This document shows, piece after piece, positions 56,609 to 64,000 of a stretch of 64,000 bases of DNA. How positions within the stretch are numbered: the stretch's first letter is position 1; the number at the start of each line of letters is the position of its first letter. Source of the DNA: Sporothrix humicola (taxonomy: Eukaryota > Ascomycota > Sordariomycetes > Ophiostomatales > Ophiostomataceae); contig WNYE01000003.1 in assembly GCA_021396245.1 (NCBI GenBank), forward strand, positions 496,001-560,000. Reading direction: 5' to 3'. The position numbers and the translations under genes were made by a program. The notes under the pieces are model-generated. The model made no database searches. It saw only the letters and a list, made by a program, of their open reading frames with translations, and was not told the DNA's origin.

Positions 56609-58281
56609 ATGGCCACACTCTCTGGCTCGTCGGGCGGCCCTGACCTGGTGGACTTTCTCCATGCCACGGTCCTGTCGCCCAAGGGACTTCTGTCCCTCGT
56701 CGTGTCCATTGTCGTGATTATGCTTGTGGTAGGTACCCTTCTTGAATTATACCATTAATAAGTGCACTTCTAACCCCCCAGACCGAAGCATACCGCGCCA
56801 ACTTCCCCAAGATCCAGGGCATCCCCGAAGTGCCCGGCGCGCTGCCGTTTGTCGGCCACCTGCACAAGCTGGGCGGCCGCAGCGGCGAGAACGACTCGAC
56901 GGTGTTTTCGCAGTGGTCCAAGCAGCTGCGGTCGTCCGTCTTCCAGTGCGTGCTGGGCAACCAGCGCACGGTGGTGGTCGAGGACTGGGCGACGATGAAG
57001 CACCTGTGGGTGTCGCAGTCGCAGGCGCTGATCGACCGCCCGCACCAGCCCGGGTTTGTCGACAAGCTGGGCATCGACCTGACGGGCTCGTGCATGACGG
57101 ACCAGGTGCGCAAGTGCCGGGCGGCGGGGATGCGAGCGCTGGGCAAGCCGCAGTGGCACAAGTATTACCATTTACTCGAGCCGTCGTCGGGCAAGTTTGT
57201 GGGCGATGTGTACCGGAAGGCGGTGGCCGGCCAGGCCGTCGACACGTACGCGTACCTGCGGGCGATCGTGTTTGATCTGGGTTTGTCGCTGACATACGGC
57301 GCGCGGTTCGGCGAGGTGGACGACGACTTCATGATGACGTTTATCAAGAGCATCAACGGCATCTCGTCGGTGCGGTCGTCCACGAAAATTTACCGCCACT
57401 TTGTGCCGCTCCTCCGCGTGGTGCCCGAGTCGACCAACGAGACGATTGCCGCCGAGAAGATCCGCCGCAAGCACCGCGACGTGCTGTACAACCGCTACAT
57501 GGACCGTGTGAATGCCGGCGAGAAGGTCGACTGCATTGTGGCCGCGCTTCACGAGGACAAGCTGACCGAAGAGGAAGTGCACGGCACGTGTCTATCTTTG
57601 CTGCAAGCCGCTCCCGATACCGTCGCTTCAGGCACGTACATGGCCATTGCCTGGCTTGCCTCGCCTCAGGGACGGGCCACTCAGGCTGTTGCCCACCAGG
57701 CAATTTTGGACGCATACGGCGGCGACCGCACAAAGGCCTGGCAGATGGCCTTCCGCGAAGAAAAGGTGCCGCTCATCACCTCCATCTACAAGGAGACGCT
57801 CCGCTTCTTCACGCTCGCGCCCTATGCCACCCCTCGCCGGACTGTCGCCGACGTCACTCTCCCCAACGGTATTGTGTTGCCCAAGGGCATCACCCTCATC
57901 ATGAACGCCCAGGCCGTCGACCACGACACCGCCCACTTTGGCGACGACGCCTGGCAGTTCCGCCCGGACCGCTACCTGGACCCGGGCAAGACCGAGGCCG
58001 CCGGCCTGCCGCACGTCGCGTTCGGCGCCGGCAGCCGCATCTGCCCCGCCATCAACATTAGCAACCGCATCATCTATGCACTAGTCACCCGCCTGCTACT
58101 AGCCTTTGAGATGGACAATGTCGCCGACCCGAGCCGCGCGCCCGTCATCGACGCCATCCGCTTCTCGGACGTGGCCAATGCCCTGGTCGCCCACCCGCGC
58201 TTCTATGACTGCAACTTCAAGGTGCGCGATGCCGCCTGGCTGGATGCCACTCTGGCGGCTGAAGTGTCGGCGTCGGCGTAG
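56609..58281 (+). CDS. Cytochrome P450, CYP504/phenylacetate hydroxylase-like
   Basis: A microsomal P450 of 539 residues. Two exons fit: 56609-56728 and 56782-58281, with a 53-bp intron (GTAGGT donor, CTAAC branch). The N-terminal signal-anchor lies at about 26-41. The hinge sequence IPEVPGALPFVGHLH is typical of fungal phenylacetate hydroxylases (PhacA type). The I-helix has AAPDTVASGT, with Ala/Pro where AGxxT is usual. The K-helix ExxR is in YKETLRFF. The heme motif is FGAGSRICPAI with Cys461; Pro follows it where Ala/Gly is commoner. The relatives hydroxylate phenylacetate at C2, leading to homogentisate. Membership of P450 is certain; the subfamily rests on remembered similarity. Confidence 0.85.
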
Positions 58282-58880
58282 ATGAGGCGAGGGAGGAAGA
58301 AGATAGTATTCGATGGTATTTAGTAACAAAGTGGAGGATGTGGTATGTCGAAAAGGGAAGGGTGTCTATGAATAGATTGTTAGCACAAAGACAAAGAAAA
58401 TAACGAATCAAAGCAAGAAAATAGAAAATTGAAATCTTGAAATCATATCACTGCCAGAAGCAAAACTTGTCAGTTGCAATGCTTTCCCATGGAGTCTGAG
58501 TTGGCTGTAGAATAGCACGATTTCCAATTCTACTCTGTTTTGACTTGTTGGCCACTAGATTATGGTGCCTCGGGGTGTGCTCTGTGACCTCAGACCAGTC
58601 GCGCCTTCCTCATTCACGTTTGCAAGTCACACTCTTTCTCTATATGGCTCCTTCCTCATGAAGAAAGTCAACTGCACGAACAGCCTCCCGGTAGTTTTCA
58701 CTGCTTTTGACAGAAATGCGAGGAGTGGTGAGTTTTCTTTCACTTCTCTCCTCTCTCTTCTCTCTCTTTTTCGCGTGAATTTGAACAAAACACAAATCGA
58801 GTAAACATCCACGACGCAACATCACGACATCAACAAGCACCTACCAAGCATCAAACCAGCCCGAAACCACTCTCGTCATC
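58282..58880. other. P450 3' flank and promoter of the small secreted protein
   Basis: No gene is seen. The last 80 bp before 58881 form an A/C-rich leader with TCATCATG at the start. Confidence 0.5.
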
Positions 58881-59093
58881 ATGAATTTCTTCATATACAC
58901 CTTCCTTGCGAGCAGTTTCTACTTTAATGTCTGGGCCCGCCCGCTCCCTTTCCGCCTTATCCCAGTCGAGGATAATAGACCCGTCATTACGAAAATGACC
59001 GTCACTCCCCATAACCACAAGTTTGTCCCTGACAGCGACGACACCGCTGCAAAGAAGGAAGAAGTTCCCGAGCACAAGGTTCGGCGCGAGTAG
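58881..59093 (+). CDS. Small putative secreted peptide, 70 residues
   Basis: A single short frame with a good ATG (CATCATGA). Residues 1-19 form a clear signal peptide (MNFFIYTFLASSFYFNVWA), with cleavage likely after Ala19. The remainder (about 51 residues) has no cysteine, a proline-containing first half (RPLPFRLIPVEDNRPVITK) and a charged C-terminus ending KVRRE. It is not a cysteine-rich effector; the basic ends could be processing sites, but that is speculative. I recognise no family. It stands between the P450 and another secreted protein, both on the same strand. Coding status rests on the signal peptide and start context. Confidence 0.5.
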   Translation: MNFFIYTFLASSFYFNVWARPLPFRLIPVEDNRPVITKMTVTPHNHKFVPDSDDTAAKKEEVPEHKVRRE

Positions 59094-59388
59094 CTTCTTG
59101 GGATTACATGCCCTTCCAAGTATGGACAATTCTGTTTTGTCCGTCAGCTGGGCCAGCTGAACTGGCGCGACTTTTCAAGCCAGCTATTGAGAGGCGCAAA
59201 AGTCTATTGGCATCCCTGCGATGCTAACTCGATTTGACCTCTATTTGCATTTTGCTTTGCGCACTGCGATTTAACTCTGTTTGCATTTCTGCGTGCGTTC
59301 ATATATTGCTCGTCTTGTCCTGTTTTCTTTTGCTGTTTTTCACTTTTTTTTACTCGCAGCTCGACTTCCATTTCCTCGACAATTCACG

Positions 59389-60122
59389 ATGGCTCGACTC
59401 CTCTCCCTCCTTGCCCTCGCTGGCACCGCTTTCGCTTCCGTCTGCCGCCACGGCTCGTCACCACCCTGCGGCCCCAATGTCGTCAACCAGGGCATGTTTG
59501 CCGGCGGCGGCGGACCCCCCGAAGAAAGCGGCTGGACCATTACCGGTGGCGAGGCGTATGTGCCCAGCATTTGCAATTCCGACACAATCACGTCGTGTCT
59601 TGTGTTCTACCAGGACGCGACACTCGTCCAGACCGGCATTCCGACGACCCCGGGCGGCACTTATGCCTTTTCGTTCTCCATCATGTCCGGCCGCGACACC
59701 TTTCCGGTGGCCACCTGCGGACCGATTGACGACCAGGGACAATTTATCGTCGCCAACGAGGTGACGCCCTCGCTTGATGCCAAGCAGGTCTGGGAAGACT
59801 TCAAGGGCAGATTCGTTGCGACCGACAGCACGACATCGTTCATGTGCCAAATCACCGTCCCCAGCGGCATGGTGGCCATCTTTTCCAACATCCAAATCTC
59901 TCTCAATTGTATCGCGCCGCCCAAGACAGTCAAGCCTGTGTCGTCTGTGTCGTCTGCGTCTTCTATTTCGTCGCCTTCTGCATCTCCATCGTCATCGTCG
60001 TCTTCGGCTTCGAGTGCCTCGCCGATCTCGACTGTAGAGGCGCCAGCCACTGATGTAAGTTCTGCAGTGAATGTGTCCGTCTATTGAAAGACAAAGCTGA
60101 CAAAAAATTACCTCAGGGCTAG
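59389..60122 (+). CDS. Secreted Ser-rich protein, cysteine-containing beta-sandwich type
   Basis: The ATG at 59389 opens a signal peptide (MARLLSLLALAGTAFA, cleaved near residue 16). The mature domain (about 17-185) has eight cysteines (CRHGSSPPC, ICNS, SCLV, TCGP, MCQI, NCIA) and short beta-strand-like stretches, reminiscent of carbohydrate-binding folds such as DUF642; this is tentative. A Ser-rich stalk follows (about 192-218). Splicing out 60055-60116 (GTAAGT donor, GCTGAC branch, CAG acceptor) gives 223 residues ending in Gly; without splicing the frame ends at 60087 with 232 residues. No GPI omega/hydrophobic tail is visible in either form. It may act on the cell wall or outside the cell. 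The end coordinate assumes splicing. Confidence 0.65.
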
Positions 60123-60910
60123 TATTGAGGTGTCGACTGTTTCCATGCTTCTCGATCTCTCGGCTTCTCAATGTTTTCATTTCTCTCTGTTTTAATTATC
60201 TTCGATTGAGGTCCAGCTGCGTTTGTTGTTCATTTTCAAAACTCAATACCAAAGAGCAACCAAGATTTCCTCTGTTCTCCTCCTCCAGTGCCAATAATGT
60301 GTGTGTTCAGTAGTGATTCTCGCCGGATATGCCCTGTTTCGATTACATTTGGCTTCTAGACCGCGCTACAGAACGCCTCACGCGCCACCTTATTTGGGAA
60401 GAAATTTCCCGGTGCTCGCTGTAGACGGAAGAGTAAACGAGTCAGAGCTTTCAAAATAATTGAAGCTATGCAGTGACTTTGTAGTCCTCGAAAATAGAAC
60501 ATATCAAAATATCGTCAAGATGAAAACTTCTTGACGTTCAGACAGAGTGCCTGGGGATGCATCTCGCTGTGCAACTTCTCCCTGGGCCAGGCCAAATAGA
60601 GTTCAACTCGGCGATTTTTACCCTTTTCGGATCAATGTAAAAGGAAATAGTCCCCTCACACTGTACATTGCTCTTTCTTTTTCTTTTCTCTTCTTTTTCT
60701 TCTATTCTATATGCTTTTCGCGAAGTTGTGAAGTGAGGAAGGTGCAACTGGCGAACCTCGACGCTCATTGGTTGGCTGTCATTTCGTGATTGCCTAAAAA
60801 GGAAATTTCTCGATTTGCCCATTACAGTGGAAGATGCCAAAATACAGCGCTGCAAGCCTGAACCTTCCCGAAATCAACAGCAAATTTTATAATCCTGCCT
60901 TTTCTCCTTT
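60123..60910. other. Convergent 3' spacer before the OYE gene
   Basis: Nothing supportable; A/T-rich and C/T-rich patches fit 3' untranslated sequence. Confidence 0.5.
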
Positions 60911-62215
60911 TCATGTTTCTTTAGTCTCCTCTTCCTTTTTCTTCTCCTTCGCCTTCTCTTCCTCCTCCTCCCACGTCGGATAGTCGACATACCCGTGCTC
61001 CCTCACACCGTCCCAGCTGCCATAGAGCCGGCTGCGGTCAAATGCGGCCAGTGGTTTTCCCAATCTCAGCCGTTCAGGCAGGTCTGGATTGCTCACAAAC
61101 TGGCGGGCGAAAGCGACAGCTGACCAGCCTGAGGACAAAGCATTCTTTTCGACTTCTTCCTGTGTTGTCCATCCTCCACCGCAGACGATGCAGGGAATTT
61201 TGGCCGCCGCGAGAATGGCCCGGAACGGTTCGTTCGAGATGGGTTCGGGCGAGCCCCACGAGTTGCGGAAAGCGACGCCAGTGGCCTCGTCGGCGTCGAT
61301 CCGATCAAACCGTGGCTCGATGAAGTGGACGTACGACAGAGTCTCCTTCTTGCCCTCGCTGTTGGTAGCCGACCGACCGTACTTCTCCGCCAACCGCTCG
61401 CAAAGATAGCTCCACGTCGCGACACGCTCGTCGCCTTTTGTTCCTTGATACAGGCCTGCCGGTTCAAGACGAACACCGACATTGCCTGCTCCACCGACAG
61501 CCTCAACGACAGCGGCAATCACGTCCAGCGGGAACTTGCACCGACCCTCGATGGACCCGCCGTACTCGTCCGTCCTCAGGTTGAGGTTGGAGTGCAGGAA
61601 CTGGTCCAGCAGGTTGCCGTTGCCGCCGTTGATTTCGACGCCGTCGAACCCGAGCGCAAGAGCCGTCTTGGCCGCCCGCACGAAATCGGCCGTTGTCGCT
61701 GCAAGATGCGCCTCCGTCATGGCCGTCGAGGGGAAGTCGCTGTACTTGATCTTTTCTTTTTTCGCGTTGCGCGTCCGGAACGGATATGTTTCGTCCGGGT
61801 TGTCCCACACGACCGAGCTGGCCGAGACGTGTGTGCCCGGCCCGCCCGTGAAATGCGGAATCGTCGCGCGGCCGGCGTGCCACAGCTGGGCATAGATGTA
61901 CCCGCCCTTGTCGTGCACGGCGTCCACCACCTTCTTCCAGCCGGCATGCTGTGCGTCGTCAAAGAGACCGGGCACGTTGGGCATGCCCGCGGCTTCGAGC
62001 GACGGCGGGATGCCTTCTGTGATCAAGAGTCCACCGGGCGAGGCACGCTGCCCATAGTACTGAGCGACAACATCGTCAGCCAGCCAGACGTCGCCGGCAT
62101 GCTTGTGGTCACCTTCGTACAAGACGCCCCGGTTCCGGGTCATGGGCGCCATGACGACGCGGTGGCGGAGCTGGACGCGGCCATTGGCGATGGCGAGCGG
62201 GGTAAAGAGGGACAT
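60911..62215 (-). CDS. Old Yellow Enzyme-family NADH:flavin oxidoreductase, altered active site
   Basis: An FMN-containing ene-reductase homologue. A single exon encodes 434 residues from ATG 62215. It has the family N-terminus (VMAPMTRNRG), YGQRASPGGLLITEG, YAQLWHAGR (about 108-116), the segment DGVEINGGNGNLLDQFLHS (191-209), DEYGGS (216-221) and a phosphate-binding C-terminal part (CGGGWTTQ, SNPDL). In OYE1-type enzymes the substrate-binding/proton-donor trio is His-x-x-Asn-x-Tyr. Here it reads Asn196, Asn199 and Asn201, so both the His and the Tyr are replaced. The tail from about 410 is a run of Glu and Lys. The enzyme may still bind FMN but its chemistry could differ. It lies in the cluster-like region beside P450 and monooxygenase. 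Confidence 0.9.
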   Translation of the reverse strand: MSLFTPLAIANGRVQLRHRVVMAPMTRNRGVLYEGDHKHAGDVWLADDVVAQYYGQRASPGGLLITEGIPPSLEAAGMPNVPGLFDDAQHAGWKKVVDAVHDKGGYIYAQLWHAGRATIPHFTGGPGTHVSASSVVWDNPDETYPFRTRNAKKEKIKYSDFPSTAMTEAHLAATTADFVRAAKTALALGFDGVEINGGNGNLLDQFLHSNLNLRTDEYGGSIEGRCKFPLDVIAAVVEAVGGAGNVGVRLEPAGLYQGTKGDERVATWSYLCERLAEKYGRSATNSEGKKETLSYVHFIEPRFDRIDADEATGVAFRNSWGSPEPISNEPFRAILAAAKIPCIVCGGGWTTQEEVEKNALSSGWSAVAFARQFVSNPDLPERLRLGKPLAAFDRSRLYGSWDGVREHGYVDYPTWEEEEEKAKEKKKEEETKET

Positions 62216-62970
62216 TTCGTCTGTGAGAGTGTGTGTGAGGAAAGAGAGAGTTGGGTTTGACGATGCAGGTTTACATTTTCTTTTCTTTTACTTTACGATC
62301 GACGTCACTCCACAAATGCCTTCCTACAACCTAATCCAGCAAGTGCTGACGGATGCATAGCTCAGAGAAGACCCTGGATTGAGCTTGTCGCGGCTGTCAT
62401 TTTTTTTTTTTTTTTTTGCCTTCTCGGCGACCCTGTATGGTTGCGTGCTTGTCTCTGAACATGGCGCGAATTACGCGACCCGATGCCGGACAGCTGCCTT
62501 CCATCTCTAACTCCGACAGGATCATGGCTACAATTGCGAGTCACTCAACCACTTCCGCTTACACGGAGACAGAATAACGACGGCAAACTACAAGATTTAT
62601 GGAGACAATCCACGGAAGGTTCCGACAAATAATAAAGGAGACAAAGTGACAGTACGTCTATTTAAGCTAGTCCTTCCGTTTGCAACTGGGAGACAGCCCC
62701 CCAAATATGGCTGGCATCCCGCTTCAAGATAATAGGCTGATAAGCATTCAGGTCGTGTCGGGAACTTGTCAAGAAGCCGACAACCGTCCGACTGTCGAAA
62801 CATGGCCAAAGTCACTAGCTTTATTTGCTGAAGAACGACTGCAGACTGCACGCAACGGGTTTCGATTCCCGAACCATTCCCAACAGATAAGACAACCCAG
62901 GCTAATGCTATCGATCAAACTCAGAACCTATCTTGGTATTTGCAATCTTATCTCAACTATTTCGACTGCT
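62216..62970. promoter_or_regulatory. OYE promoter and transcription-factor 3' flank
   Basis: It contains an 18-base poly(T) tract (62400-62417) and GATAAG-type strings (for example near 62740, 62888 and 62980). Nothing coding is seen. Confidence 0.45.
62400..62417. repeat. 18-base poly(T) tract
   Basis: A run of T in the OYE promoter region, on + strand. It is a plausible nucleosome-excluding element or slippage-prone repeat. Confidence 0.6.
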
Positions 62971-64000
62971 CTACATATCTGATAAGCCAAAGACGGATTC
63001 ATACGGAATGGATGGCAGGGAAGGGTCGACTGCATGAGCATTCGCCTGCGCCTGTGTCTGCGTCCCCGCCATCTCCATCTCGGCATGGAACCGCGTCAGG
63101 CCGGCCACAAAGCTCTCGCCGCCCGACATGTCGGTGATGATCTGGGAGAACTGCTCAAAGCTGCCGTTGCCGACCTCGAAGGGCATGTTGACCTCGAACG
63201 CGTGGACAGACGGCACGAGCTCGTCTGTCAATCCCGCCAAGGCAGCACGCGGCTGGCGGTGGTCCGGTTCTTGCGAGACGATCTGGTCAATGACCTTTTG
63301 GCGGATGAGCTCAAAGGCGTTGCGGTACTTTGTGGCGGCGGGCACGCGCTCGGCAATGACAAAGAGGACGATACTACAATCGTGGATGCCGTTGCTGGTG
63401 GCCATGTCGAAAATGTCCGAGGGACAGAGCCAGATGCAGTAGACCAGTGTGAGTCCGGCAATGAATACATTCTGGAGAGCCATAAAGGAGTATCCAACCG
63501 CCAAAGTCTGGTGCAGTCGTTTGTAGGCGCCGCAGACGCCGGCACAGGCACGGGCGCACTCTTTGAGGAAACGAGGCGAGACGGTCAGGTCGGAGAGGAC
63601 GGGGTAGAGGAGCAGTCGCTGGCACTTGTAGTAAAAGACCATCTAAAAAGTCAGCGTTGCATTTAAAAAGAACGAAAAGAAAAACAAGTGAGGGCACCTA
63701 CATAAAAGTAGTATCCGTCATAGGGGAAGCCGGGAATATCCTTGACGACGGTTGTGTCGTGCGGGATCTTGGCCTTCCACCGCTCGAGTCTCTCGAGAAA
63801 TCCGTCGATCACGGCGTCGTCAATGGCCGCCGTGCTCTTATTGTCCACCCGGTAGATCGTCTCTTGGATGGCCGACTCGATCTGCCGCAGCTCGGCAATC
63901 AGGACAAACGATGTGAGGGATGTGCTCGGGTCGGCGGGTGACATTCGCGTGGGCAGTTTGATGACAGCCAGCGCATCCTCTGTAATGTCTTCATCGACGT
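62971..64000 (-). CDS. Fungal-type transcription factor, C-terminal part (cut by window edge)
   Basis: Only the 3' end of this gene is present; it continues past 64000. Two exons in the window fit: 64000-63702 (partial) and 63642-62971, with a 59-bp intron (GTAGGT donor, GCTGAC branch). The frame is open to the window edge (about 100 codons upstream). The sequence shows the pattern of the fungal-specific transcription factor middle homology region: IESAIQETIYRV, WKAKIP, and helices such as YKCQRLLLYPVLSDL and FMALQNVFIAGLTLVYC. The Zn2Cys6 DNA-binding domain should lie outside the window. A final acidic/Gln-containing tail (about TQTQAQANAHAV) may be an activation region. It may control the neighbouring oxidoreductases. 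Confidence 0.75.

Noticed and set aside
62850..62880. GGGTTTCGATTCCCG resembling a tRNA T arm
   Set aside because: No A box or cloverleaf can be folded from the 60 bases before it, and an extra T breaks the loop consensus.

Overview
The window looks like nuclear DNA of a filamentous ascomycete, most likely a Sordariomycete (placement near Ophiostomatales is a guess). The signs are compact genes with few short introns (mostly 53-90 bp, GT..AG, with CTRAC/CTRAY-type branch points 10-25 bases before the acceptor), coding sequence with G/C-rich third positions, long pyrimidine-rich leaders on the coding strand, and orthologues of fungal housekeeping genes in Pezizomycotina form. No tRNA, rRNA, CRISPR array or intact transposon was recognised.

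Layout. 0-2 kb: no gene. 2-7.5 kb: SCO1 (-) and the COMPASS subunit SPP1 (+) share a divergent promoter; the BLOC-1 subunit CNL1 (-) follows. 7.4-12.4 kb: a 5-kb stretch with no convincing protein gene. 12.4-16.3 kb: kynurenine 3-monooxygenase (-) and methionine aminopeptidase 1 (+), divergent. 17.9-19.0 kb: the cargo receptor ERV14, directly followed in the same frame by a 139-codon open extension that looks coding. 20-28 kb: PRP17/CDC40 (+), threonine deaminase ILV1 (-), RCF1 (+) and the TLDc protein RTC5 (-). 29.6-32.4 kb: a CAX-type cation exchanger homologue that has lost the usual GN..E signatures. 34-40.7 kb: mitochondrial GatA/HER2 (-) and importin beta-1/KAP95 (-). 43-45.2 kb: 2-isopropylmalate synthase LEU4 (-). 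48-51 kb: a ferric reductase (-) with a large disordered insert.

53.8-64 kb differs from the housekeeping part: an FMN-dependent NtaA/SnaA-type monooxygenase (-), a CYP504-like P450 (+), two small secreted-protein genes in tandem (+), an Old Yellow Enzyme homologue with two altered active-site residues (-), and the C-terminal part of a fungal-type transcription factor cut by the window edge (-). This has the composition of a small catabolic or secondary-metabolite cluster.

How the genes relate. SCO1 and RCF1 both serve cytochrome c oxidase, and HER2 serves mitochondrial translation. ILV1 and LEU4 belong to branched-chain amino-acid synthesis, and KMO to tryptophan breakdown and NAD synthesis. 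KMO and LEU4 have a CPC1/Gcn4-type TGAGTCA upstream and ILV1 a TGACTC half. Apart from the divergent pairs there is no operon-like organisation, as expected for a eukaryote. Exon boundaries were worked out by hand from splice signals and frame continuity and are inferences until supported by RNA.
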